Position numbers and translations under genes: made by a program | The notes under the pieces: generated by a model | What the model saw: only the letters and a program-made list of their open reading frames with translations | Told to the model about the DNA's origin: nothing | Database searches by the model: none | Shown here: in pieces, positions 50,662 through 62,841 of the stretch | Layout: each line of letters starts with the position of its first letter | Numbering within the stretch: the first letter of the stretch is position 1 | NCBI GenBank assembly: GCA_001598975.1 | Contig: BBXU01000549.1 | Coordinates: 1-64,000 of the forward strand | Origin: Parachlorella kessleri | Taxonomy: Eukaryota; Chlorophyta; Trebouxiophyceae; Chlorellales; Chlorellaceae | Length of the DNA stretch: 64,000 nucleotides | Direction of reading: 5' to 3'

Positions 50662-53600
50662 ATGAGCCCAACCAGCCTGGGCGAGAGCAGCCTCTGGGAT
50701 TTCACGGATTTCCGGGGTGAGCCCCTGGAGGGCCTACTGAACCCAAGCAGCTGCCGTCAATCCTATACTGGCTCCTTCCTGCTTGGCCAAGAACTGGACT
50801 TGCTGTCGGCTGACGCCCACGCTGCATGGCTCGTAAGCGACCCGGCAGCTGGGACTGAGCAGAAGCTGGTAGTGGATGACCTCTTCCAGCCCTGCACCTT
50901 CCCTGCCACTGCGGCAAGTATATTGCCTGCGGCACTGCATCCAGGGCAGCCCCTGGTCCCTGCACTGGGTAGCGAAGCCTTTGCGGCAGCGCCTCTCAGC
51001 AGCACCGACATGAGCCTGGCAGGCTCCGACTCGGCTAGCTTGGGGTCTGGTGTTCAAGCCATCATTTCGGCAATACCAAGCACCGCTGAGCATGCCGCAT
51101 CCCCCAGCTTCCAGCAGCAGCAGGAGCAGCCACAGCCGCCGGAAGGAGCCGTTCCTCAGCAGCCGGCCAAGGCCAAGGGACGGCCGCGTGCCGACCGCTC
51201 GCAAATGACAAGGAAGCAGATAAAGGCTATCGAGTATGCAAGGGCACATTCCGAGCGCAAGGTGGGGTGCAGAGAGTTTGCCCTACCTGGCCAGGGTTGT
51301 ACCTCCAACACTCTTTGGGTTGATATTCCGGCCCGTCCTGCACGCTCTGGGGATTGCATGGAGTTGTACAGGTTCCTGGGTAAGGGTTGGTAGCTTGTTG
51401 GGGGGTGTTCTAGAGGCCAATGCCCCTCCAGACCTCAAATGCTTGCCAACATTAAAGATCAGCCCAGCATAAGTTGAGTCTTCTGAGCCCTTGCATGTGG
51501 GCTTTCCCTGCTGTGTGCATGCAGAGGACTAACATGCGTGATCTGGAGGAGCGTGTGGCTGATGTGAGGACGGACCTGGAGAGGGAGAGGGCGCAGCAGG
51601 CAAGAGAGGATGCGGCGGGATATTTTGCGCTGCTGCCAGTGTGCAAACCCGGTATACGATTGCTTTTGTAGCCAATGCTTCTAAAATGTGGGGTCATCCT
51701 GCCTGACTGTGGCCACGGACCTATACCTGCCACAAACAATAATATTGACATCAGGCCGCTGACCTCAACTCGATAGCTAAAATCTGATGTGGGCTTTCAG
51801 AACGTCATGGGAGCAAGCAACACAGCTGCTGGCTGTTTGCTTCAGCCGGTCCTAGCTATGTGCCGTCCAATTCGTGCAGGGCGACAGCCAGCGGTCGATC
51901 GAGGTGCTGGAGCAGCTGCTGAGCTACAAGGATGAGATGGTGGCGGCCCTGAGCGAGCATGGCCAGGTTGTGAGGCCCACCCGTTGCATGTTTAGGTTGT
52001 AAAAGTACCCTTGAGCACATGCTGGAGAGGGAGTACGGCCTGGGCTCAGCGATTTGTATCCCTGCAGACCCCTGACCATGTCCACTCGCATGAACCAACC
52101 CATGCAGGGCGCGCAGGCACGCTCGGCGCTCGGCGATGCCAACTCTGCCGCCCACCAGTCCTGGCCCAGCAGCGCCGGCAGCCTTGCCATGGCCCGGCCT
52201 CCGCTGGCGGCGTTGCCAATGGCCGCAGGCAACATGGAGCTGAGACCACCGGGCCAGCTTGACCGGGGCAAGGGAACGGCCGGTGCTGCCAGCTCCACTG
52301 CCGGGTGCAGTCTCTGCAGCCGCCTCAGCAGCGCCAGCATTTATAACTATACCTGCAGCTGCGGGCGGCGCCTTGGGCATGCGGCCCTTCTGGGCCCCAC
52401 CGCACTTGCCAGCCTGCCGGAAGCCAGCTGGACACACAAGCTGCCGGCCACATGGGCCTTTGTAGAGAATGTTAGAGTGGTGCAGCTGCCCAAGCTGCTA
52501 GCAGCGGGGCCGGAGGGCAAGGTGTCGGTGTGCCTGTCGTCGAACTACCAAGTGGAGGCAAACCTTGAGCAGGCGCATGAGGGGCTGCAGCGGATTCCGG
52601 ACAGCTACTGGGATTACCTAACCATGAACGGCCTGGATGACCTCAGCGCCATAATGGTTGCAGGTGGGATACTAGTTGGGGCGCCATTTCTCATGCATGT
52701 AATGACCGAGCGGGGTGCTAGGGTTGCGCATGTAATGATGATGACCGACTGGGCGGCAGTATGCTGCTTTGCCTCATGAGCGGAAGGGCATGAGGGAGGG
52801 GCTAGTGTCGGGGACTGCCAAGGGCCAAGCATTTCTTTCTACGAGCCAAGCAGCAAACCAGCCACCAGCCAGCTAGCTAAGCAGTGGTGGTGCCTGTGAC
52901 TGACCGTGGCACATGCGGTACTGCTGTGGCTGTCTGCGTGCTCGCACAAGTCCGATGCCAGCAATGCCCCCTTGCCCCCAATGCACCTGCCATTGCCACT
53001 CCAGCAGTGCATGCACGTCTACCTGAAATATTTCGCCGTACTATGGCCCTGCAGCCAGCCCCGCTGTAGTGAATGAGGTCATGAACATGAAGTGTGACGA
53101 CCTTGTGGAGGCCTGGCGAGACTATGCCCTGGTGGCCAGGTGGGTGGCGGCTGGCTGGACGCACAGCTGTTCCTGCCGCCAGCAGGGGCCTGCGTGGGCA
53201 TCTGTGGTGGCAACGGCAGGGCAAGCTTCCAGCTGGCATATCTGCATGCTGTAGTAGATGGGTGTCTAGCAGGGGGCCTAGAATCGATCTGCCTAGTGAT
53301 TTGGGGCATGTGTGCTATTGTTTACATGTCAGGCGATGCTGCGCTTTGTACCACATGTCCCCTCTCTCCGCATGCATGTGCAGGGAGGTAGTTGCCGAGC
53401 ATGACGTCACCAAAAACGAAGCGAAGGCACTGGCCCGGCTCAATCCCCATATGGAAAGGCTGGTAAGTGCCGCTCTTGCGCTGTCATGGCCAGGAGGTTG
53501 GAGTCAGTATGCGCAGGCAATAGGATACCCTGGGTGGTCATGATATTAAGTGGCAGTGCCAAGCAAATTTTGCGAATTTTATTGCCGTGTTGCTCAAATC

Positions 53601-55140
53601 GGGACGGTCAGGAGAAACCTGTTCAAGCAGCACGTCACTTGCTACCATTTCCCAACCTGGGGCATGCATTGGACCTGCAGACGATTTTGATCAACCTCGC
53701 CATCGTCCACAACCCGGCCCTGCTAAAGCACCTCTACCTGGCAAGCGGGGACAACCTGTCTGAGGAGCAGCGGAGGGACAAGTATGACTCCATCGTGGTG
53801 AGCTGGCGCTTTGAAGACTTCTGGCAGGCTGTGCACCGGCCAGGGGTCTTCTATTGGCGGGGGCTGCTGCCGCATCGTTCATAGTTACCATCATAGTTGC
53901 ACAAGCAAAGCTGGCACCGTCCACATCGCTGGCTAGCAGAAAAGCGGGCCTTGATCTTGGCAGTAGGGGAGCTCTACCCAAACTGCGCCCAGCAACATGG
54001 CCTCGAGCGCACTGCCTTATCTGTACTTGTTCTTGTATGTAGTGCCTGAGGTGTACTGCCTGATATGTACGCCCTGCAGGCTGCCATGGACTTCACCCCC
54101 ACCCAGCAGGAGCGCTATCTGGAGATGGCCAGCAGCTATGACAGCTTTGTGCAGCAAGTGCGGCAGCACAAGGCAGAGGCGTTGGCACGCATAGGGCGGG
54201 TGAGTGAGGACTGTCTATTAATGCTGTACCGGCAGGGCCCGGTTCAGTGGTCGCATGCTCACGTATTGGATGGACTGGGGCAGGCACTGTTCCTGACCTG
54301 AGACTCAACCGACAGTCTTGTTATCCTCGAGATCTGCCAAGTGCTTGAGGGCTTATATATCGCGCCATGCATAAGGAGGCTCCTCAAGGACACACGGAAC
54401 AATTATAGGAGATGGACCGCTGTGAGTTGGTGGGGGGCGACGGCCCCCTGGGCATTGCATTGGCAGCTGTTGACCTGGCTGCTGTTGGCCCTTGATGCTG
54501 TGCAGAGCGCCGTTACCAACCCGTCAGCCTCCGCCTCCCTGCGGCAGATGGTATCTGGGTATCTGGATGCCCTGGAGGGCACGCATGCGCTGAGCCACTA
54601 CCCCGACGCGGAGTTTATTGCGCTGCTGGAGCTGATGAAAGCCACATCCAAGGTGAGCTGCTGTTGTCCGACAAGGCTCTGCCTGGTGGTTTGACTGCTC
54701 AGCAAGCCAGCAGCGTGGCCGGCGGTCACGCAGCTTGCCAGCGCCATCTAGAAAGGAACGCTTGCAGGGACAATCCTAGCATCGGAAAGTGCACAAACTG
54801 CTCCTGACAAAGTTCAGCACCACCTGAGGGGTGCCTCAAGCCCAGTCCGGTTAACTGGAAGCTTCAACCTTCTGGTCCTGATGGAACAGGGTCCAGAGAT
54901 CGTCTCTTGAAATAGAGCAACTCGTTCTTTGCATGCTGGCCGCTGGTAGGTCCCGCTATATGCTGGGTGTACAGCCTTTACAAAGTTCAGCACCACCTGC
55001 ACATGCAGGTATACAAGCCGATGCAGAAGGCCAAGGGCGCAGCAGCCGCATACCCCCAGTTCATAGATATACTGCATGTTGTGGAGGCACTCAGGCGGCT
55101 GCCACCACCGGACCAGCGGAGGCAGCTGGGAGGCTCTTGA
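50662..55140 (+). CDS. Array copy G: bZIP-like, AT-hook-like family protein (665 aa)
   Basis: Exons: 50662-51261, 51525-51599, 51880-51966, 52108-52663, 53055-53139, 53384-53462, 53681-53797, 54080-54199, 54506-54652, 55009-55140. It starts MSPTSLGESSLWDFTDFRGE. The upstream in-frame ATG-less extension from 50,491 is 5'UTR, because copy H breaks it and a splice acceptor intervenes. Exon 1 has LHPGQPLVPALGSEAFAAAP, short Gln runs, then KAKGRPRADRSQMTRKQI. The coil is ARAHSERK, RTNMRDLEERVADV, then IEVLEQLLSYKDEMV. Exon 4 has the Cys-rich SIYNYTCSCGRRLG and SWTHKLPATWAFVENV. Exon 8 is PTQQERYLEMASSYDSFVQQ. The C-terminus is KPMQKAKGAAAAYPQFIDIL, ending RRQLGGS. Intron 2 has a GC donor (51,600). 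Intron 9 carries a 153-base insertion. TGTAA at 55,494-55,498 may end the transcript. Confidence 0.84.
54807..54999 (+). mobile_element. Short insertion with 20-base target-site duplication in intron 9 of copy G
   Basis: The direct repeat ACAAAGTTCAGCACCACCTG occurs at 54,807-54,826 and 54,980-54,999, bracketing 153 bases. Copy H has a single, uninterrupted site at the matching place (about 61,485-61,530), which is the empty-site allele in a paralogue. Size and duplication length suit a SINE or other LINE-mobilised RNA copy. On the minus strand GGTTGAAGCTTCC is weakly like a tRNA B box. No poly-A tail or inverted ends were seen. Confidence 0.7.
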
Positions 55141-55686
55141 CAGAACCGTACGCATGCCCCTTGGGAAATTGTTGCAGAAGCTTGGTAGAGCCGTGCTCCT
55201 ATCTGGGGAAGAAAGTTTGCCTCCTGTATTGTTGTGAGATGGGAATTAACTTTCGGCTGCTAGTTGTTACTTCTCTAGTTGCTAAGACTTCTGAATCTGT
55301 CCAGCGGTGCCTGTTACCGCCCATGGAAGACTTTCCAGGGATTCATGCCTGGCGGTCTGAGATGGAGTTTGCAGTATATGGCAAACCTCGGAAATGTCCG
55401 CCCACGCAGGGAAAGGACATGCCCTGGGTGTTTGATTGTACGATGGCTTTTGGAAAGCCTTGGGATTGCGCCTGCTTCTGTATGTCCCATCCTTGTAAAT
55501 TCTGTTTGGCTATTTTGTTGTGAAACCCCTGTCCTAAGGGGAAACACATCACGCTTTGTACAGCTGGCCACCAGTGCTTCTGGTCTGGTGCTATGTTTGC
55601 GATCCATTTGTTGGACTAGTCTAGTCTAACAGCGTACCGCCACCTGGCCATGCTGCCGTGAGTCCTCCAAGTTGTTGGACTAGGTA

Positions 55687-55959
55687 TTAGTATGGGTGGC
55701 AGGTAGTGCGACAGGGAGTAGAGCTGGGCTGGACTGGACTGGACTGGACGGAATGGACAATTGTCATAATATGACCGAGCCTGTTAGGAGGGATCATCCG
55801 GATGAGGGTGACGTAGATGGGTTGCAAATATTGTGCATAACGATATACAGAGTTTACTGGATCAGATATCAGGCAAGACTCAGGCACATTCTACATCCAG
55901 CCCTGTCAGTCCAGCTCAACTCTCACTCCTGTTTGCACTACCTGCCACCCATACTAGTA
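55687..55959. mobile_element. MITE-like foldback element built from R1 arms
   Basis: The left arm TTAGTATGGGTGGCAGGTAG ... GAGCTGGGCTGGACTG (55,687-55,740) is the imperfect reverse complement of the right arm CAGTCCAGCTCAACTC ... CTACCTGCCACCCATACTAG (about 55,909-55,959). The interior of about 170 bases has no reading frame. This suggests that R1 is a terminal inverted repeat. Confidence 0.65.
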
Positions 55960-56338
55960 ACAGAGCTTAGCTCGGATGGCATGCGGCTACCCCAATGCCA
56001 GTTTGCCTTCGGGGCACCTTTCTCTTTGCCCAGATTTCAGGCCTTGAAATACAATCTGGTAGCAACCCTGGGGAGAGACCTATTGGATCGCAAGTCAGGT
56101 AAGACTTCAAGACATTCCGCACCCAGCCCTGTTATGACCCTCGTCAGTCCACCTCCATTCTCACTCTCTGTTTGCTCTACATGCTACACCCACTGTTGAT
56201 TGCTTCCTACTGTTAAGTTGTACAGTTCACCTCCTCTGGTTGCACTATCTGTAACCGTTCATAGTCCGCAGGCTATATAGCCATATATGCTCAGGCAAGA
56301 CACGCATGCTACTTGGCTCATACAGCCTGCAGGTTAAC

Positions 56339-56381
56339 AGAGAGAAGAAGAAGAAGAAGGAGGAGAACAAGAAGAAGACAA
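56339..56381 (+). repeat. Purine-rich GAA/GAG tract
   Basis: An AGAAGAAGAAGAAGAAGGAG-type run with little pyrimidine, in the G-H spacer. It is absent from the matching position before copy G. Confidence 0.8.
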
Positions 56382-56675
56382 CTCAGACTTACTGCGATCA
56401 GAGAATAAGTCAAACCTGAAATAAAGCCAGCAGAGAGCAGGAGGAAGCGCAGCAGGCAAAGTGCTAGCTGTTGCGCGCGCGCATCGCCCCCTAGTTCAGT
56501 TCCGCTGCACCTACTCTCCCAGTGGCCTTAGCTCATCTCGGAGAAAACTGCTGGATCAGAACTCAGGCAAGCCTCAGGCGCATGTAGCAGGGCAATACCC
56601 ACGGACCGTGGGCCACGGTAACCCCTACTTATCACCGGAGCTCCTGGACAACACCTAAGCGCGTACAGCGCCTCC

Positions 56676-56693
56676 CCGCCAAAGGATTATGTA
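56676..56693 (+). promoter_or_regulatory. Array promoter module, copy H
   Basis: CCCCGCCAAAG followed by GATTATGTA at 56,685-56,693, nearly identical to copy G over at least 280 bases down to the start codon, including the probable 5'UTR intron ending CACTGCAG. Confidence 0.55.
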
Positions 56694-56982
56694 GGCTTTT
56701 TCCACCTTTGCCTAGCGTGTTCGGGGCCCCTTTCAAGGGCCGTCCCTTCAGACATTTGATAAGACGTAGTTATTAAAGGGTTTGCGAACAGTGCTTTTGT
56801 TAGCTGAGCTGTTGCTGGTAAGCTGGTGGATCGCGTAAGAAGTCAGCCAGTGCCCTGGCATCAGTTCCAATTTAGAGGAGGTTGTTCTTGTATCATGTTG
56901 TACTCGCTCCACTGCTAGTGCCCGCTGGCAGCTTATTGATGAGAGCTCACTTGTTCACTGCAGGCGCCCTTCCTTGCTAAAT

Positions 56983-59900
56983 ATGAGCCCAACGAGCCTG
57001 GGCGAGAGCAGCCTTTGGGATTTTATGGATTACCAAGTTGAGGCCCTGGATAGATTAATGGACCCAAGCAGCTGCCGTCAGTCCTATCCTGGCTCATTGC
57101 TGCTTGGCCCGGACTTAAACCTACTGTCGGCTGACGCCCCAGCTGCATGGCTCGTAAGCGACACGGCAGCTGGCACTGAGCAGAAGCTGGTCGTGGATGA
57201 CCTCTTCCAGCCCTGCACCTTCCCTGCCACTGCGACAGGCATGGGGGCTGCAGCACTGCACCCAGGGCAGCCCCTGGTCCCTGCGCTGGGTAGCGAAGCC
57301 TTTGCGGCAGCGCCTCTTAGCAGTGCCAACCTTAGCCTGGCAGGCTCAGACTCGGCTAGCCTGGGATCCGGTGGTCAAGCCATCATTTCGCCAGTACCAA
57401 GCTCCGCTGAGCATGCCGTGTTCACCAGCTTCCAGCTGCAGCAGGAACAGCCACAGCCGCCGGCAGGAGCCGTTCCTCAGCAACCACCCAAGGCCAAAGG
57501 GCGGCCGCGTGCCGACCGCTCACAGATGACAGGGAAGCAGATCAAGGCTATTGGGTATGCACGGGCACACTTTCAACGCCAGGTAGGGTGCAGAGAGTTG
57601 CCCTGCCGCGCCAGGGTACTTGTATTGCTGCCTTGCCCAGACCGAAGAAGTCTAGGTCGAAATTCCTTGAGAGTGGCCCAGCCCCTCCTGCATGCTTGCG
57701 ATGCCATGGAGTGGAAATGGTGCCTCTGACTCCTGCCCAAGGCTTGGTACCTTTCTTTAAGTCTTCTATCCCTTGGCCCCTCCATACCTCAAGGTTGCCA
57801 ATGAAGAAATCAGCCCAGCATAAGTCCAGTCTTCTGAGAGCCCATGATTGCGGGCCTTCCGTGGTGTGTGCCTGCAGAGGACCAACATGCGTGATCTAGA
57901 GGAGCGTGTGGCTGACGTGAGGGCGGACCTGACGAGGGAGAGGGCGCAGCAGGCAAGGCTGGATGTGGCAGCAGACATTTGCGCTGCAGCCAGTGTGCAC
58001 CAATATTGCTGTACACTTGCAATCGCAGCAAGCTGTTTGGAAAGCGAAGGTGGAGTCTCCTCTCTGGTTTCAGCCAGAGACCAGTGCCTGCAGTGCGGTG
58101 GGAAGCACTTTCATGGGGTATCCTTGTCATCCATTGGGTATCAGCCCACTGACTTTCGGAAGGGCGAAAGCTGGTTCCGGGATAAAGACTATCTCGCAAG
58201 CAAGCCACGTGGCTGCTGCCTGTTTGCTCTCAGCCGGTCCAAACCCCTCACTTACCCTCCAGGTGGTGCAGGGAAACAGCCAACGGTCGATCGCGGTACG
58301 GGAGCAGCTGTTGAGCTACAAGGATGAGATGGTGGCAACCCTGGGCGGGCATGGGCAGGTGGGCTGTGAGGCCCACCCATTGCATACTATTGTTACTGGT
58401 GGCAGGTAGAGGAACAAAGAGGTGTGACCGAACAGGTCTGCCCGCAAGTATGCTCCTGGGTCGTGCCGTTCCTCTGATGTTATGTTTGACAGCTGCTGAA
58501 CACATGCCGGAGAACAGTCACTACGGTAGTAGCCGCGGCGCAATCCGTGGTATGCCAATATGTTATCCCGGACCCATGTCCGCTCATATGAATTGTTGCT
58601 TCCCTGCAGGGAGCTCAGGCGGAGTCGGCGCCCGGCGATGCCACCCCTTTCGACCACCAGTCCTGGCCCAGCAGTGCCGGCAGCCTTGCGGTGGCCCGGC
58701 CTCCCCTGGCGGCATTGCCAATGGCAGCAGGCAACGCAGAGCTCAGGCAGCCGGGCCAGCTTGACCGGGGCAAGGGGACGGCCGCTGGTGCAACCTCCAG
58801 TGCCGGGTGCAGCCTCTGCAGGCGCCTCAGCAGCGTCAGCATCTATAACTACACCTGCAGCTGCGGGCGGCGCCTTGGGCCTGGACCCCTTCCGGGCCCC
58901 ACCACGCTCGCCAGCCTGCCGGAAGCCAGCTGGACGCTCAAGCACCCGGCCACTTGGGCCTTTGTGGAGGATGTCAGGGTGGCGCAGCTGCCAAGGCTGC
59001 TGCAACCGGGGCCAGACGGCAAGGTGGCGGTGTGCCTGTCGTCGAACTACCCAGTTGATGCGCACACCGAGCAGGCGCATGAGGGGCTGCAGCGGATACC
59101 GGACAGCTACTGGGATTACCTGACCATGAACGGGCTGGACGATCTCAGCGCCTACTGTGCCGCAGGTGGGGTGCCATTGGGGCGCCAGCTCCTCATGCAT
59201 TGTTGACCGTGTGGGATGTGGAGGCTTCCGCACGTAGTACGGATGACAGACTGGGAGGCATAAGCCTCTTGTACGTACCTCAGGAGCGGAAGGGCGTGAG
59301 GGAGGGGGAAATGTGCCTGGAACAGCCAGTGGCCCACATGTCTTTCTCAGTGAGCCAAGCACTAACCCAGCCAGCTAGCTGTGGTCATTCCCTGTGACTG
59401 AGCACGGTGCATATGCTGTACCGCTGTGGACCATCTGCATGTTGGCACAATTCCAGCAAAGCCAAGGATGGCCCCTTCCCCAGCCATGCATCTCCCAATG
59501 TCAGTCTCAGCAGGGTAGGCATGCCTATCTGAAATATACCCACCTTTCTGCGCCGCTGCAGCCAGCGCTGCTGTGGTGAGTGAGGTTGTGAACATGGAGT
59601 GTCACGACATAGTGGAGGCCTGGCGAGACTATGCCCTGGTGGCCAGGTGGGTGGACGCTTGTTGCTGAACTCACTGTTGTTGTGCTGTCAGCATGGGCCT
59701 GCGTTAGCACTTGTGGTAGCGGCGCAAGCTGCCAGCTGGCACGTCTGCATGCTATGGCATGGTGGTGTCTAGCAGGGTGGGGGCTGGTGGCTGCCCCGAG
59801 ATTATTTAATGATTCGGGCATCTGTGTCTGGCCAGGGTAAGGACTGTATCGCCTACATGTCGGGCGAAGACAAGGCCCTCCCACCGCATCATGTGCAGGG

Positions 59901-61666
59901 AGGCTGTCGCCGAGCATGACGTAACCAGGAATGACGCGAAGGCGCTGGCCCGGGTCAACCCCCAGATGGAGAGGCTGGTAAGTGCTGCTCCGGCTTTGCC
60001 ATTGGCAAGAGGTTGGAAGGAGAGATTTAGCAGAGGTTGGTGGCAGCCGCCACGCTGCTGTCTGACCCCTTATTGTCACCTGCATTCCATCTGAATTACC
60101 CTGAGTTGTCATGATATCGTGCATCAGGGGCCAAAGTCTGCATACTTTGTACCAAAGGCCGCGTTGCTAAGGACAGGATGGCTTCATGGGAAGTCTGTCC
60201 AAGCAGCACGTCCCTAGCTTACCATGCCCTAACCGGGCATATACATTGGACGTGCAGACGATTTTGATCTACCTTGCCATAGTCCACAATCCAGCCCTGC
60301 TTAAGCACCTCTACCTATCAAGCGGGGACAACCTGTCAGACGAGCAGCGGAGGGACAAGTATGATGCTGTTGTGGTGAGCGCGGCTGGGCCTCACTTTGC
60401 GAGACTGTACAATGCAAGCTCAAAACCAGAACATTGCTGTAAGGCGCCAATGTTGTGAGCTGGCGCTTGGTGGACTGCATAGCAGGCTTTGCATCTTCCA
60501 GGGGCTATTTCATGTGTATGGCTGCTACCGCGCCATCCAAGTTTCACTGGTGGAGTGACCAGGATGCGCAAGCAAAGCTGGCCTGCCCGTACGCTTCCCA
60601 TGTCGCTACCGAGCAGATAGCGGACCCTAACCTCAGTAGTAGGGGAGCCTGCCTAAGCTGGGCCCGGCAGCATGGCTGCAAGTGCACTGCCTTGGTTGTA
60701 CTTGTATGTAGTGCCTGATGCGTACTGACTTACAGGTACCGCCTGCAGGCCGCCATGGACCTCACTCCCTCCCAGCAGGAGCGCTACTTGGAGATGGCCA
60801 GCAGCTACGACAGCTTTGTGCAGCAAGTGCGGCAGCACAAGGCGGAGGCGCTGGCACGCATCGGGAGGGTGAGTGAGGGCTTGCCTTTCGTGCAGCACCG
60901 GCGGGCCCGTTTCACTATCGCATGCTTGCAATTTTGATGGGCTGCCCATATCTACTCGGTAGGCTCTGTTCCCCGTGTTGAGAAGAAAGTGAGTTGACTG
61001 ACTACCATTGCGATCTTTGAGAGAGCACTTGTGGGCATGCATAGTGCCGCAGACCTAGTGCTATGCATTGAGAGGCTCCGTGGCAAGCTTGAGGCCTCAC
61101 AACGTACGAGGTACAGAAATTAGACCGCTGTGAGTGGCTTGAGGACAACAACGCGGGAGGACATCGCCTGAGGAAAAGTTGACCTGGCTGCGGCGGGCCG
61201 TTCATGCTGTGCAGAGCACCATCAACAGCCCGTCAGCCTCCGCCTCCCTGCGGCAGATGGTATCAGGGTATCTGGATGCCCTGGAGGGCACGCACGAGCT
61301 GAGCCACTACCCGGACGCGGAGTTCATCGCGCTGCTGGAGCTGATGAAAGTCACAGCCAGGGTAAGCTGCTATTGTTCCAAGGGCTACCTAGTGGCTTGG
61401 CATACCAGCAGCGTGGCCGAAATAGCTTACCAGCCCGGTGCAGTGTGGAACGCTTGTAGGGGGCACTCCTAGTGTCGGGATGTGCACAAACCTCTGCTGA
61501 CGAAAATATTTTGCGCTACATGCACATGCAGGTCTACAAGCCGCTGCAGAAGGCCAGGGGTGCAGCAGCCGCATACCCCCAGTTCATAGATATACTGCAC
61601 GTTGTGGAGGCACTCAGGCGGCTGCCGTCACCGGACCAGCGGAGGCGGCAGCTGGGAGCGGCGTGA
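56983..61666 (+). CDS. Array copy H: bZIP-like, AT-hook-like family protein (666 aa)
   Basis: Exons: 56983-57582, 57878-57952, 58272-58358, 58610-59165, 59562-59646, 59899-59977, 60258-60374, 60749-60868, 61215-61361, 61532-61666. It is the closest relative of copy G throughout: MSPTSLGESSLWDFMDYQVE, LHPGQPLVPALGSEAFAAAP, KAKGRPRADRSQMTGKQI. The end of the basic helix has changed to ARAHFQRQ, losing the ERK found in most copies. The coil continues RTNMRDLEERVADV and then IAVREQLLSYKDEMV, with an Arg in place of Leu at a heptad position. Exon 4 keeps the Cys-rich SIYNYTCSCGRRLG and has SWTLKHPATWAFVEDV. The C-terminus is KPLQKARGAAAAYPQFIDIL, ending RRRQLGAA. Intron 2 has a GC donor (57,953). 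Reading frames are intact, but the changed helix may weaken whatever it binds. Confidence 0.84.
60041..60100 (+). repeat. Dispersed repeat R2, 3' part, in intron 6 of copy H
   Basis: GCAGCCGCCACGCTGCTGTC, TGACCCCTTATTGTCACCTG and CATTCCATCTGAATT. It lacks the TTGACGCAG start and is otherwise close to the unit at 62,541. Confidence 0.6.
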
Positions 61667-62519
61667 CAGATCCGTGCTCCCTTCTGAACATGGTGCCTTC
61701 TTTATTGTCGAGAGACGGGGTTCAACTCAGGCCTGTTGGTCATTCCATTGGAGTTCCTAGCTGTTTTGATTGTGTACAGCGGTGCCTGTGACCGCGATAG
61801 GAGAGTTTTGAGGTGGTGATGCCTGGCTGTCTGAGGTGGGGTTTGCATCACGGTAAACCTTTGAAATGTCCGCCCTTGCGCAAATCACTTGTTCTGGGTG
61901 TTTGATTGTGCGATGGCTTCTGGAACGCCTTCATCAAAGGTGTCTCGCCTGCTCCTGTATGTCCCATCCTTGTACATTAGTTTGGCTGTTTCTTTGTGAG
62001 AGCCGTTACCTTCATTAGGGACTCTCCCCGGGAGGAAGCATAGCACGCATTGCACAGCTGGCCACATTCTGGTCTGGTGCTATGTTTGTGATCCAATTGT
62101 TGACCAAGTACTGTCATAATATGATCGTGCTTGTTAGGAGGGATGAGGGTGACGTAATTGGGTTAAAAACATTGTTGATGAAGATGTATATAATAAAATG
62201 AGCCTGTGAGTGCTAGCGGCTAGCCCCGGGCTGGGGCCCAATGCCGGTGCGACTTGGCCTTTCGGGCCACCTTTCTCTTTTCCCATATCTCAAGCCTCAA
62301 TATACTATATGTAGTACACCCTAAAAGCAACCCTGGGGAAAAACCTGCTGGAATATAAGGAAGACATGTTTGAGTGCATAACTGCATCCAGCCCCGTCAT
62401 TAAAGCTCGCCTCTCACTGTCTGTTGCACTGCCTGCTACGTTCACCAAATTTTCTTTGAACTCTGCACGTACACTGGTGTCTGCACTGGTACCTCCCTGG
62501 CTTTCGTCCTTCCCGCTTG

Positions 62520-62612
62520 TTTCCCTACCCTCTACTCTGCTGATTGACGCAGCTGACACCAGCCAAACTGCTGTCTGACCCCTTATTGTCACGTGCAATC
62601 CATCTTGAATTC
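62520..62612 (+). repeat. Dispersed repeat R2 unit
   Basis: TTGACGCAGCTGACACCAGC, CAAACTGCTGTCTGACCCCT and TATTGTCACGTGCAATCCAT. It is the fullest unit together with that at 48,266. Confidence 0.7.
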
Positions 62613-62841
62613 TCTTTGGCGGCTGGTAGCCCGTCACCAGCCGTCAGGCCCCGACCCTCAAGGCTTGCAGCCAACCCCATTTGTACTGTTACCTCTCTAT
62701 CACGCAAAGGCACCACTTGTAATTCTTGCTCTTCAACAGCAAAAGATTTGGTGGAAGGTCAAGTACCCGCAGCACCATGCCATGAAGGCCTCCCTCGCGC
62801 CCAACTCGCGCTTGCGGGTCAAGGCCATGAGTCATGGCCTG

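Larger units (their letters stand above)
55141..56982. other. Spacer between copies G and H
   Basis: The first 500 bases resemble the 3' flank of copy H (61,667-62,130). Then come a foldback element, further R1 fragments (56,090-56,190 and about 56,550-56,590), a GAA-rich tract and the promoter module of copy H. Confidence 0.5.

Noticed and set aside
54827..54979. tRNA gene in intron 9 of copy G
   Set aside because: Only a weak B-box-like string is present. No cloverleaf or anticodon arm could be drawn.
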